The notes under the pieces: model-generated
What the model saw: the letters and a program-made list of their open reading frames with translations, nothing else
The model's database searches: none
Told to the model about the DNA's origin: nothing
Program-made: the position numbers and the translations under genes
Shown: positions 6,489 to 13,064 of the stretch, piece by piece
How the letters are laid out: each line of letters starts with the position of its first letter
Position numbering within the stretch: the first letter of the stretch is position 1
Origin: an uncultured Actinoplanes sp.
GTDB taxonomy: Bacteria > Actinomycetota > Actinomycetes > Mycobacteriales > Micromonosporaceae
NCBI RefSeq assembly: GCF_934643405.1
Contig: NZ_CAKUCL010000148.1
Location: 1 to 17,764 of the forward strand
Direction: 5' to 3'
Length of the DNA stretch: 17,764 nucleotides

Positions 6489-7754
6489 TTGAGCCGCTTA
6501 CAGCGAGTCCGGGACAACCTGAGGCGGGCCTACGACTCGGGCCGGGAGTCGGTGCGCATCGCGCGCGCCGACAACGGCTCCTCGGAAGCGGACAACGAGG
6601 TCGAGTTCGAGCTCCCGGCTCCCGAACCCGACGGTAGTGCCCATCATTCGACCAGCAGCCGGGACGACTCCGAGGTCCCGCATTCGCTGCGCATCGCCGC
6701 CGCGTGGGCCTGGCGTCTCATCGTGGTGGGCCTGCTCGGCTGGGCGCTGCTGCACTTCATCGGCATCATCAGCGTGGTCGTGGTCCCGCTGGCCATCGCG
6801 CTGCTGCTGTCCGCCCTGCTCTCCCCGGCGGTCGGCTGGATGCGGCGGCTCGGGTTGCCGCCGTCGCTGGCGACCTTCCTGGTGTTGCTGGGTGGCGTCG
6901 CCGCGATCGCCGGCACGCTCACCCTGGTGATCACCCAGTTCCTGGACGGGGTGCCGGAGCTCACCCAGAACGCCAGCGCCGGTGTGCGGCAGATCCAGGA
7001 CTGGGCCCGCACCGGCCCGTTGCACCTCTCCGACGACCAGGTGAACCAGGCGATCGACACCGCTCAGAATTGGGTCAACTCGAACACCGCGTCGCTGACC
7101 TCCCGGGGCATCGCCACCGCGGCGACGCTGTTCGAGGTGCTGACCGGCATGTTGCTGGTGTTCTTCTCCACCTTCTTCTTCCTGCGGGACGGCCGGAAGA
7201 TCTGGCGGTTCATCGTCCGGCTGTTCCCGGTGAACGCGCGCTGGTCGCTGGCCGACGCGGGCGACGCCTCCTGGTCGACGCTCGGCTCCTACGTGCGGGC
7301 CACCGTGCTGGTCGCGTTCATCGACGCGGTGGGCATCGGCATCGCGCTGATCGTGCTGCACATCCAGTTCCCGCTGCCGCTGGCCGCGCTCGTCTTCCTG
7401 GGTGCGTTCATCCCGATCGTCGGTGCGAGCGTGTCGGGTGCGGTGGCGGTGCTGGTCGCGCTGGTCGACAAGGGCTGGGTGATCGCGCTGATCGTGCTCG
7501 GCGCGGTGATCCTGGTGCAGCAGCTGGAGGGTCACGTGCTCCAGCCGCTGATCATGGGTCGCGCGGTGGCGATCCACCCGCTCGTGGTGATCGTCGGCAT
7601 CGCGTCGGGGGTCGTGCTGGCCGGCATCATCGGGGCGCTCATCGCCGTACCGCTGATTGCGGTTCTGAACACCGCGATCCGCCGCCTGTCCCGCCGCCGC
7701 CCGGAGGTCCCACCGGATGCGGTGGTGGTGGGCGGAACCGATTCGGCGACGTAG
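6489..7754 (+). CDS. AI-2E family transporter (PF01594-type permease)
   Basis: A 421-aa membrane protein. A hydrophilic, acidic N-terminus of about 75 residues leads into the family pattern: a first cluster of helices (about residues 76-160), a soluble middle section with TGPLHLSDDQVNQAIDTAQN, then the conserved LLVFFSTFFFLRDGRKIW and five further C-terminal helices, including FLGAFIPIVGASVSGAVAVL and VLQPLIMGRAV. The family is named for autoinducer-2 export by YdiK/TqsA-type proteins, but members also act as Na+/H+ antiporters, so the substrate is not predictable. The start is the TTG at 6489 with GAGGGGG ending about 8 nt upstream; a GTG at 6453 is an alternative. The frame continues upstream but there it runs antisense to the GroES-like gene and does not encode family sequence. 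Confidence 0.87.
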   Translation: MSRLQRVRDNLRRAYDSGRESVRIARADNGSSEADNEVEFELPAPEPDGSAHHSTSSRDDSEVPHSLRIAAAWAWRLIVVGLLGWALLHFIGIISVVVVPLAIALLLSALLSPAVGWMRRLGLPPSLATFLVLLGGVAAIAGTLTLVITQFLDGVPELTQNASAGVRQIQDWARTGPLHLSDDQVNQAIDTAQNWVNSNTASLTSRGIATAATLFEVLTGMLLVFFSTFFFLRDGRKIWRFIVRLFPVNARWSLADAGDASWSTLGSYVRATVLVAFIDAVGIGIALIVLHIQFPLPLAALVFLGAFIPIVGASVSGAVAVLVALVDKGWVIALIVLGAVILVQQLEGHVLQPLIMGRAVAIHPLVVIVGIASGVVLAGIIGALIAVPLIAVLNTAIRRLSRRRPEVPPDAVVVGGTDSAT

Positions 7755-7760
7755 ACGAGA

Positions 7761-7789
7761 GCGGGCCCCGGCCGGAAGCCGGGGCCCGC
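7761..7789. terminator. Bidirectional terminator between convergent genes
   Basis: There is a perfect 12-bp stem: GCGGGCCCCGGC (7761-7772) pairs with GCCGGGGCCCGC (7778-7789) over a 5-nt loop. It lies 6 bp after the AI-2E-family stop and 22 bp from the sseC stop, so it can serve both strands. Confidence 0.85.
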
Positions 7790-7811
7790 ATTCGCAACAG
7801 AGCGTGGGCTG

Positions 7812-8144
7812 TCAGACCGCCGCGACGCTGAACGCGACCTCGTTGACGCCGCGCGTGGCGTCCAACGTGAGTTCACCGTTGCCGAACCGGCTGAGCGCGC
7901 GCAGCGTCCACGAGCCGGGCGCCGCGAAGAAGCGGAACACCCCGTCGGGCGACGACACGACCTCGGCCGTGAACTCGCCGGAGGAGTCGAGCAGCCGGAC
8001 GTAGGCGCCACCGACCGGCTCACCCTCGGCGCTGCTCACGATGCCGGTGATGACGGTTTCCTTCTCCAGATCGACGCCGGCGGGGAGGGGTGCCGACTGA
8101 TCCGGCGCGGCGCAACCGGCCGCGACATCGGACGGAGACGTCAT
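7812..8144 (-). CDS. sseC: SseC / DUF1416 protein
   Basis: A 110-aa protein with the DUF1416 pattern: a front CAAPDQ segment, then TVITGIVSSAEGEPVGGAYV, VRLLDSSGEF and FRFFAAPGSWTLRALSRFGNG. The middle has the look of a single beta-sandwich (carboxypeptidase-regulatory-like) domain. In mycobacteria SseC is encoded directly after the thiosulfate sulfurtransferase CysA2; the same arrangement holds here. Its biochemical role is not established. I prefer ATG 8144 because GGAAGG sits 7 nt before it; the GTG at 8150, which overlaps the upstream stop as GTGA, has that site too close. It is co-transcribed with the sulfurtransferase gene (2 nt between stop and ATG) and so falls under the same leader. 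Confidence 0.88.
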   Translation of the reverse strand: MTSPSDVAAGCAAPDQSAPLPAGVDLEKETVITGIVSSAEGEPVGGAYVRLLDSSGEFTAEVVSSPDGVFRFFAAPGSWTLRALSRFGNGELTLDATRGVNEVAFSVAAV

Positions 8145-8146
8145 GG

Positions 8147-8995
8147 TCACGCCTTCCCGGGCTCGTCACCGAGCGCGATCGGCACGCCGATCAGCGAGCC
8201 GTACTCGGTCCACGAGCCGTCGTAGTTCTTCACGTTCTGCTGGCCGAGCAGCTCCTTGAGCACGAACCAGGTGTGCGAGGAGCGCTCGCCGATCCGGCAG
8301 TACGCGATGGTGTCCTTGCCGTTGTCCAGACCGGCCTCACCGTAAATCTTGGCAAGCTCCTCATCGGACTTGAAGGTGCCGTCCTCGTTCGCGGCCTTGC
8401 TCCACGGCACGTTGATCGCGGTCGGGATGTGGCCACCGCGCTGCGACTGCTCCTGCGGCAGGTGCGCCGGGGCGAGCAGCCGGCCGGCGAACTCGTCGGG
8501 GCTGCGCACGTCGACCAGGTTCTGCCGGCCGATGGCCTGGACGACCTCGTCGCGGAACGCGCGGATGGTCAGGTCGGGCGCGGCGGCCTGGTAGTCGGTC
8601 TTGGCGCGCTGCGGGACGTCCTTGGTGTACGGACGGGCGTCGAGCTCCCACTTCTTGCGACCGCCGTCGAGCAGCTTGACGTCGCGGTGGCCGTACAGCT
8701 TGAAGTACCAGTACGCGTACGCGGCGAACCAGTTGTTGTTGCCGCCGTACAGAACGACGGTGTCGTCGTTGCCGATGCCACGCTCGGAGAGCAGCGCGGA
8801 GAACTGCTCCTGGTTGACGAAGTCACGCCGTACCGGGTCCTGGAGGTCTTTCTTCCAGTCCAGCTTGACGGCGCCGGGGATGTGGCCGCCGTCGTAAGCG
8901 GTGGTGTCCTCGTCGACCTCGACGAAGACCACGCCCGGGGTGTCCAGGTTTTTCTCGGCCCAGTCTGCCGAGACGAGTGCGGTGTCGCGACTCAT
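8147..8995 (-). CDS. cysA: Thiosulfate sulfurtransferase, CysA2/SseA type (tandem rhodanese)
   Basis: A 282-aa protein that moves sulfane sulfur from thiosulfate to an acceptor such as cyanide or a thiol. There are two rhodanese domains. The N-terminal one lacks a catalytic Cys (VVLYGGNNNWFAAYAYW). The C-terminal one has NLVDVRSPDEF, then the active loop AYCRIGERSSHTW with Cys233. Sequence is very close in style to mycobacterial CysA2, including LAPAHLPQEQSQ and VKNYDGSWTEYGSL. The start is ATG 8995 with AAGGGAG 7-8 nt upstream. The frame remains open to 9217, but that extension is leader RNA with a different ORF in it. It forms an operon with sseC downstream. It is preceded by a leader ORF with Cys codons, which suggests cysteine-responsive control. 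The symbol follows the mycobacterial name, not the sulfate-transport CysA. Confidence 0.93.
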   Translation of the reverse strand: MSRDTALVSADWAEKNLDTPGVVFVEVDEDTTAYDGGHIPGAVKLDWKKDLQDPVRRDFVNQEQFSALLSERGIGNDDTVVLYGGNNNWFAAYAYWYFKLYGHRDVKLLDGGRKKWELDARPYTKDVPQRAKTDYQAAAPDLTIRAFRDEVVQAIGRQNLVDVRSPDEFAGRLLAPAHLPQEQSQRGGHIPTAINVPWSKAANEDGTFKSDEELAKIYGEAGLDNGKDTIAYCRIGERSSHTWFVLKELLGQQNVKNYDGSWTEYGSLIGVPIALGDEPGKA

Positions 8996-9164
8996 CGGTT
9001 CACTCCCTTGGTGGGTGAGAGATGGGGGTGAGTCAGCGCACGGAGTTGTTGTCGCACCGCGCGCGGGACCCAGTGGTGACAGGTTCGGATCTCGGGCTGT
9101 TGTGCGACGGCGCCACTGCCGGCGAAGAGAATGAGCTAGAAGATGCTCAGCACTGGTGGCCCCG
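8996..9164 (-). promoter_or_regulatory. Leader RNA of the sulfurtransferase operon, possible attenuator
   Basis: The 169 nt between the leader-ORF stop and the sulfurtransferase ATG hold no other gene. Three short helices are possible and mutually exclusive: 9151-9156 with 9070-9075 (CACTGG/CCAGTG), 9113-9118 with 9071-9076 (CCACTG/CAGTGG), and 9102-9108 with 9051-9057 (GTGCGAC/GTCGCAC). A fourth, 9042-9046 with 9002-9006, would cover part of the sulfurtransferase Shine-Dalgarno site. No U tract is visible, so control at translation is more likely than termination. Each helix is only 5-7 bp and could be chance. Confidence 0.45.
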
Positions 9165-9242
9165 TCAGAGGACAGGGCGACACAGGCAGGCGGCCATGCG
9201 GCACAGGTCGACCGCACGCCTCTTGGTGAGCAGAGGGCTCAT
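9165..9242 (-). CDS. Cys-containing leader peptide upstream of the sulfurtransferase operon
   Basis: A 25-codon ORF on the minus strand, ATG at 9242 and TGA at 9167-9165. The peptide starts MSPLLTKRRAVDLC and continues with RMAACLCRPVL. It fits the actinobacterial leader-peptide pattern of basic residues (KRR), then VDLCR, then a clustered Cys segment (Cys14, Cys19, Cys21) and Arg near the end. Similar leaderless small ORFs with Cys runs are known in mycobacteria as cysteine-responsive attenuators of sulfur operons. It looks leaderless: TAGGGT ends 7 nt before the ATG and no Shine-Dalgarno site exists. It lies 169 nt upstream of the sulfurtransferase start on the same strand. The peptide itself is probably not the product of interest; translation of its Cys codons would be the sensor. 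Confidence 0.82.
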   Translation of the reverse strand: MSPLLTKRRAVDLCRMAACLCRPVL

Positions 9243-9249
9243 GAAAGCG

Positions 9250-9255
9250 ACCCTA
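9250..9255 (-). promoter_or_regulatory. -10 element of the leader / sulfurtransferase operon
   Basis: On the minus strand TAGGGT (TANNNT) is followed by 7 nt and then the leader-peptide ATG, placing the transcript start at or next to that ATG. The -35 region is weak and overlaps a CCGGCGCCGG palindrome (9265-9274). Confidence 0.55.
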
Positions 9256-9311
9256 CCAGCGGTTCCGGCGCCGGTGACAGCCGCGACCACGATCCGGGAA
9301 AGAGTCCGGCG

Positions 9312-10127
9312 TCACAGTCCGCCGGAGTTGAGCGCCACGTCACGGGCGCCCACGGTTACCTTCAGCCCGTCGGCCTGCGGGTCCACCCTCTGCAGGGCCA
9401 GCTTCAGCGGCAGCGCCGGCACCTTCAGATCAAGGGCGAGCTTCTGCGCGTACGCGTTGATCAGCGACCGGACGATCGGAAGATCCGGCAGGCCCTGGGC
9501 CGTGACGTCGTTGAACCGGACCTGCACGGCCCCGTTGCTGACCGTCAGGTTGACCGTGCCCGACACGTTGTACGTCTGGCCGAGCGCCTTGACCGGGGCC
9601 GAGCCGATCAGCTTGCCGTTCCTCTGCTCCAGCTTCAGGCCGGGCTGGTTGATCAATGAACTCAGCTCGTCGTACGGGATGGTCGCGGTGCCCGTGACGG
9701 TGGCGGCGACGATGTCGCCGTTGCCGGTCCGGATCGTCTTCAGCGGCGCCTTCACGTCCTGCGCGCGGATGTCCAGCCGCGGCATCTCGATCGTGCGGTC
9801 GGTCCCGTTGCCGGCCGGCCCGGCGAAGTCGCGCAGCAGGATCTTGATCTCCTGGTATCGCCCGTCGGCGACCTGGGTCAGAAACGGGACGCCCTCGACC
9901 GTCACGTCCGGTTTCTCGCTGGTCGCCTTCTGCGCCGCGACCTGCTCGGAGACCTTGTCGCCGATGAGCCGCTCGGCGTACGACGCGGCGACCCGGTCCA
10001 GGACGGCGAGCACGGCGACCACGATGATCACCAGCACGATCAACGTGATCAGCAGGCGTCGCCCCCGGCGCCTGCGGGGCTTGCGTTGCGTTCCGTAGAC
10101 CTCGCCCGCCGAACCCACCCAGCCCAC
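9312..10127 (-). CDS. lmeA: LmeA-like DUF2993 phospholipid-binding protein
   Basis: A 271-aa protein. A basic stretch (RKPRRRRGRR, about residues 15-24) precedes one membrane segment (LLITLIVLVIIVVAVLAVL), giving a membrane anchor or uncleaved signal. The rest is extracytoplasmic and beta-rich in the DUF2993 style: VEGVPFLTQVADGRYQEIKI, then VTGTATIPYDELSSLIN, and RVDPQADGLKVTVGARDV. In M. tuberculosis, LmeA (Rv0817c) binds phospholipid and is needed for full lipomannan mannan elongation; the same position beside glnR supports orthology. The start is GTG 10127 with GGAAGG just upstream (close spacing); GTG 10118 is an alternative. It follows the membrane-protein gene on the same strand, but a hairpin lies between them. 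Confidence 0.83.
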   Translation of the reverse strand: MGWVGSAGEVYGTQRKPRRRRGRRLLITLIVLVIIVVAVLAVLDRVAASYAERLIGDKVSEQVAAQKATSEKPDVTVEGVPFLTQVADGRYQEIKILLRDFAGPAGNGTDRTIEMPRLDIRAQDVKAPLKTIRTGNGDIVAATVTGTATIPYDELSSLINQPGLKLEQRNGKLIGSAPVKALGQTYNVSGTVNLTVSNGAVQVRFNDVTAQGLPDLPIVRSLINAYAQKLALDLKVPALPLKLALQRVDPQADGLKVTVGARDVALNSGGL

Positions 10128-10167
10128 CGATCCTTCCGCCCGCCGACCTGTCGAGGACCGTACATGC

Positions 10168-10192
10168 CCGTTTCCACTGCCGGGCGAAACGG
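10168..10192 (-). terminator. Hairpin after the membrane-protein gene
   Basis: CCGTTTC (10186-10192 read on the minus strand) pairs with GAAACGG over an 11-nt loop. The 7-bp stem is perfect and begins on the base after the TGA stop. The lack of a U tract keeps this tentative. Confidence 0.5.
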
Positions 10193-11182
10193 TCAGGACA
10201 GGTACCAGTGCGCCATCGCGTACGCCACCGGGGCGACCAGCGCGAACGCGCCCAGCGGGCCCTGCATGTGCCGGGCCAGCCAGAACGTGGGCGCGTCACC
10301 GGCCAGCCGGCGGCCAGCCTCGCCGAAGTTGACCGCCAGATCGACCAGGTGCGCGGCCACCGCGGCGATCAGTCCCAGCACCGCGCCCTTGGCCGGGGTG
10401 AACGGCAGCACCAGCACGCTGCCCAGCCCGGCTGCGGCCAGCGTGCCGAGCATCGCGCCGAGCACCACCCCGGCGGCGCCGCGCGGCACCTGCGCCGCGA
10501 TCCGGGGCTTCGGGAAGACGGCGTCGGTGGCCCGTGCCACCAGCAGGGCAACCCCGGCCGCGGTGGCGCAGACGATCACGGTCTGGGTGCCGAGCGCCTG
10601 CCGGGTGAGGACGATCGGGACGGCGTACGCGACCACGCCGAACACGATCACCAGAGTGGTCCGGTACGAGTCGGTGATCCGGGACCGGTCCTCCGGCTTG
10701 ATCAGCTGTCCGATCAACGCCGCCGCGAACCCGCCCAGGCCCAGCCAGAGAAGGGGGAGCAGGGCTGGTTCCGTACGGGAGACGGAGAGATAGTCGGCGC
10801 CCAGCGCGACCGCCACGCAGACACCGGCCGTGGTCCGGGCCGCTGGGGGGTTGAGCGCCATGACCCAGGCCAGCAGGTAGAGCAGCTGCACCCCGAAGAG
10901 GACCACGGCGTACGGCCAGCGGGCGTCCGGCGCGGAGGTCTGCGCACCGAGGATCAGCGCGACGGCCAGCAGCCCGGAGAACCCGGCGATCGCCAGCGAC
11001 AGCTGCCGGCGGACCGGGACGACCTCGACCTCGTCGAGCTCCTCCTCGTCCTCCGGTTGGCCGGACCCCGCGGTGCGCGGCTCGTCGTCCGGGACGGCGC
11101 CGTAGAAGCCGGCGGGACGCTTCGGCGCCGACCGCGCGATCTCTCGCGAGGCGTCGGCGTCCCAGGCGTCGTCCTGCGGCAT
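10193..11182 (-). CDS. Polytopic membrane protein of unknown function
   Basis: A 329-aa protein. About 75 N-terminal residues are hydrophilic with an acidic run (EDEEELDEVEVV). Then eight or nine hydrophobic helices follow, from LSLAIAGFSGLLAVALILGA to FALVAPVAYAMAHWYL. The last 100 residues (GAAGVVLGAMLG, PFTPAKGAVLG, HLVDLAVNFGEAGRR, then a final helix) have a layout reminiscent of CDP-diacylglycerol synthase, but the CdsA signature (KR, KD, HGG, DR) is absent, so I do not assign that activity. The start is ATG 11182; GTG 11194 is an alternative, and neither has a good Shine-Dalgarno site. The frame stays open further upstream but runs antisense into glnR. It is divergent from glnR and upstream of lmeA. 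Confidence 0.7.
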   Translation of the reverse strand: MPQDDAWDADASREIARSAPKRPAGFYGAVPDDEPRTAGSGQPEDEEELDEVEVVPVRRQLSLAIAGFSGLLAVALILGAQTSAPDARWPYAVVLFGVQLLYLLAWVMALNPPAARTTAGVCVAVALGADYLSVSRTEPALLPLLWLGLGGFAAALIGQLIKPEDRSRITDSYRTTLVIVFGVVAYAVPIVLTRQALGTQTVIVCATAAGVALLVARATDAVFPKPRIAAQVPRGAAGVVLGAMLGTLAAAGLGSVLVLPFTPAKGAVLGLIAAVAAHLVDLAVNFGEAGRRLAGDAPTFWLARHMQGPLGAFALVAPVAYAMAHWYLS

Positions 11183-11468
11183 GGAGGGGAACACGCCTGC
11201 GATCGTGCCAGACCCGGCGCGGTAGCCCAATTCGTGCACGCCTGCTGGTAAAAGGCTGGTTAAACGTTCGGCCGTTCCGCCACCATTTCGGGCGTTTGAT
11301 GGGTCACTGCCCGGCGCGATCGAGGCGTCCGGCCTGGTGGATCGGTTAAGGTGTGTCCAGCCCACCCGTCGGTGACGCCGGGGACCAGTCCGCCGGTCGC
11401 GCAGCGCTGAGCAGCCGCGAACCGGGTCACCCGAGCGGCCCCCGCGCCGCCAAAGGACGGAGGTGAGT
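11183..11468. promoter_or_regulatory. Divergent promoter region between the membrane-protein gene and glnR
   Basis: About 286 bp without a gene. It holds an AT-richer patch at about 11247-11268 with two similar units (TGGTAAAAGGC and TGGTTAAACGT) in an 11-bp register, and a TAAGGT (11347-11352) that could be a -10 for glnR, giving a leader of over 100 nt. I see no clear GlnR box. Confidence 0.4.
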
Positions 11469-12185
11469 GTGGAAATCCTTCTGTTGGTGACGGCACGTGC
11501 CGGTGAGCCCTCGGCCGTGCTGCCCGCACTGGATCTGCTTCCCCACTCGGTACGCACCGCGCCGCGCGACGTCCGCACCCTGGTGTCCGGCCCGAGCCCC
11601 GACGCCGTGCTGGTGGACGCCCGCACCGAGCTGTCCGAGGCCCGCGCCACCTGCCGCATGCTGCACGCGACCGGCATCGGGGTGCCGCTGATCGCGGTGG
11701 TCACCGAGGCGGGCCTGATCGCGCTGAACGCCGACTGGGGTGTCGACGACGTCATTCTCGCGAGCGCGGGCCCGGCCGAGGTGGAGGCCCGGTTGCGGCT
11801 CAGCGTCGGCCGGCTGAGCAGCGCGACCGCCGGGGCCGGAGGCTCGATCCGGGCCGGCGAGCTCACCATCGACCCGGACACCTACGCCGCGAAGCTCAAG
11901 GGCCGCCCGCTCGACCTCACCTACAAGGAGTTCGAGCTGCTGAAGTTCCTCGCCCAGCACCCGGGCCGGGTCTTCACCCGCGACCAGCTGCTGCGCGAGG
12001 TCTGGGGCTACGACTACTTCGGCGGCACCCGCACGGTCGACGTGCACGTCCGTCGCCTGCGCGCCAAACTCGGCTCCGAGTACGAGTCGATGATCGGCAC
12101 CGTCCGGCAGGTGGGCTACAAGTTCGTGCTCCCTCCGTCCGGCCGCCAGCTGCCCGAGAACGAGCCGGTCTCGCTGCCGGTCTAA
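11469..12185 (+). CDS. glnR: GlnR, OmpR-type nitrogen regulator
   Basis: A 238-aa global regulator of nitrogen genes. Residues 1 to about 115 are a receiver-like domain; Asp50 (AVLVDAR) is kept, but the acidic pair expected near the N-terminus is replaced by LLLVTAR, as in the atypical GlnR class that works without a partner kinase. The C-terminal winged helix (about 130-230) has RPLDLTYKEFELLKFLAQHP, RVFTRDQLLREVWGYD, then TRTVDVHVRRLRAKLG and GTVRQVGYKF, a near match to mycobacterial GlnR. GTG 11469 is chosen for its GGAGG 5 nt upstream; GTG 11463 with AAAGGA is nearly as good. It is followed 9 nt later by mshD, which seems to have its own promoter. The GlnR target genes are not in this window, as far as I can see. 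Confidence 0.92.
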   Translation: MEILLLVTARAGEPSAVLPALDLLPHSVRTAPRDVRTLVSGPSPDAVLVDARTELSEARATCRMLHATGIGVPLIAVVTEAGLIALNADWGVDDVILASAGPAEVEARLRLSVGRLSSATAGAGGSIRAGELTIDPDTYAAKLKGRPLDLTYKEFELLKFLAQHPGRVFTRDQLLREVWGYDYFGGTRTVDVHVRRLRAKLGSEYESMIGTVRQVGYKFVLPPSGRQLPENEPVSLPV

Positions 12186-12188
12186 CCT
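12183..12188 (+). promoter_or_regulatory. -10 element for mshD overlapping the glnR stop codon
   Basis: TAACCT (TANNNT) occupies -12 to -7 of the mshD ATG (12195), and its first three bases are the glnR TAA stop. There is no Shine-Dalgarno site for mshD, so a leaderless second transcript is likely. Confidence 0.5.
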
Positions 12189-12194
12189 GCCGGT

Positions 12195-13061
12195 ATGGCA
12201 GAGGTGCGGTCCAGCGACAAGCTGAGCAGCGATGAGGCGGCCGACGTGCTCGCCTTGGCCGACGCGGCCGAACAGGCCGACGGCGTCTACCCCTTCTCCG
12301 AGGATGTCGTGCTGCGCATCCGTAACGGCGGCGGGGGCCGGCATCTCCTCGCGTACGCCGACGGCACGCTCGCCGGTTACGCCTTCCTGGACGAGAACAG
12401 CGAGCTGGTCGTCCATCCCGGCTTCCGCAGACGCGGCATCGGCACGGCGTTGCTGGCCGCGGCCGGCGACCGCGCGATCCGCATCTGGGCCCACGGCGAC
12501 GAGCCCGGCGCCCAGCAGTTCGCCCGGAACAACGGCTTCACCCGGGCGCGTGTGCTGTGGCAGATGCGGCGCCCGCTGACCCTCGCGTTGCCCGACGCCC
12601 CGTTGCCGGCCGGCGTGACCCTGCGGCACTTCCGTCCCGGTGACGACGAGCAGGCCTGGCTCGCGGTCAACGCGCGGGCCTTCGTGCACCACCCGGAGCA
12701 GGGCAAGTGGACGCTGGAGGACCTGCGCCTGCGCGAGGCCGAGCCGTGGTTCGACCCGGCGGGCTTCCTGCTCGCGGTGGACGTGGCCGACACACTGCTC
12801 GGCTTCCACTGGACGAAGGTCCACGCCGCGACGGCCACCGACCCGGCGATCGGCGAGATCTACGTCCTGGGCGTCGACCCGGCCGGCCACCGCAAGGGCC
12901 TCGGGGTGGCGCTGAGCGTGGCCGGCCTCCAGCACCTTCGCGACGCGGGCCTGACCGTGGCGATGCTCTACGTCGACGAGTCCAACGAGCCGGCCGTGGC
13001 CCTGTACCGCCGCTTGGGCTTCGAGATCCACAAGGCCGACATCAGCTACGAGCGGTCGTAG
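12195..13061 (+). CDS. mshD: Mycothiol synthase (acetyl-CoA:Cys-GlcN-Ins acetyltransferase)
   Basis: A 288-aa protein that acetylates the cysteine amine of Cys-GlcN-Ins to give mycothiol, the main low-molecular-weight thiol of actinobacteria. Two GNAT domains are in tandem. The N-terminal one has VVHPGFRRRGIGTALL (about 72-87), a full acetyl-CoA loop. The C-terminal, catalytic one has GEIYVLGVDPAGHRKGLGVAL (about 220-240; conserved Arg/His-Lys-Gly-Leu-Gly) and ends LYRRLGFEIHKADISYERS. Length matches the family (about 300-315 aa, slightly short). Start ATG 12195 comes 9 nt after glnR, as in mycobacteria. A 6-bp hairpin (CTACGA/TCGTAG) spans the stop codon. The gene is convergent with usp, only 3 nt between stops. 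Confidence 0.93.
   Translation: MAEVRSSDKLSSDEAADVLALADAAEQADGVYPFSEDVVLRIRNGGGGRHLLAYADGTLAGYAFLDENSELVVHPGFRRRGIGTALLAAAGDRAIRIWAHGDEPGAQQFARNNGFTRARVLWQMRRPLTLALPDAPLPAGVTLRHFRPGDDEQAWLAVNARAFVHHPEQGKWTLEDLRLREAEPWFDPAGFLLAVDVADTLLGFHWTKVHAATATDPAIGEIYVLGVDPAGHRKGLGVALSVAGLQHLRDAGLTVAMLYVDESNEPAVALYRRLGFEIHKADISYERS
13046..13061. repeat. Small inverted repeat over the mshD stop codon
   Basis: CTACGA (13046-13051) and TCGTAG (13056-13061) flank GCGG. The 6-bp stem ends at the stop codon, just before the convergent usp stop. It may be a weak terminator, or simply chance. Confidence 0.35.
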
Positions 13062-13064
13062 GAG

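Noticed and set aside
8996..9217. N-terminal extension of the sulfurtransferase up to 9217
   Set aside because: A good Shine-Dalgarno site supports the start at 8995, CysA2 homologues begin there, and the upstream stretch holds the leader ORF in another frame.
9265..9274. CCGGCGCCGG palindrome as terminator of the gene upstream or as operator
   Set aside because: It has no loop and no T tract, and such short GC palindromes are frequent in this composition.
11427..13031. A 534-codon minus-strand frame opposite glnR and mshD
   Set aside because: It mirrors the codon bias of two well-identified plus-strand genes; composition is Val/Gln/Arg-rich with no recognisable motif.
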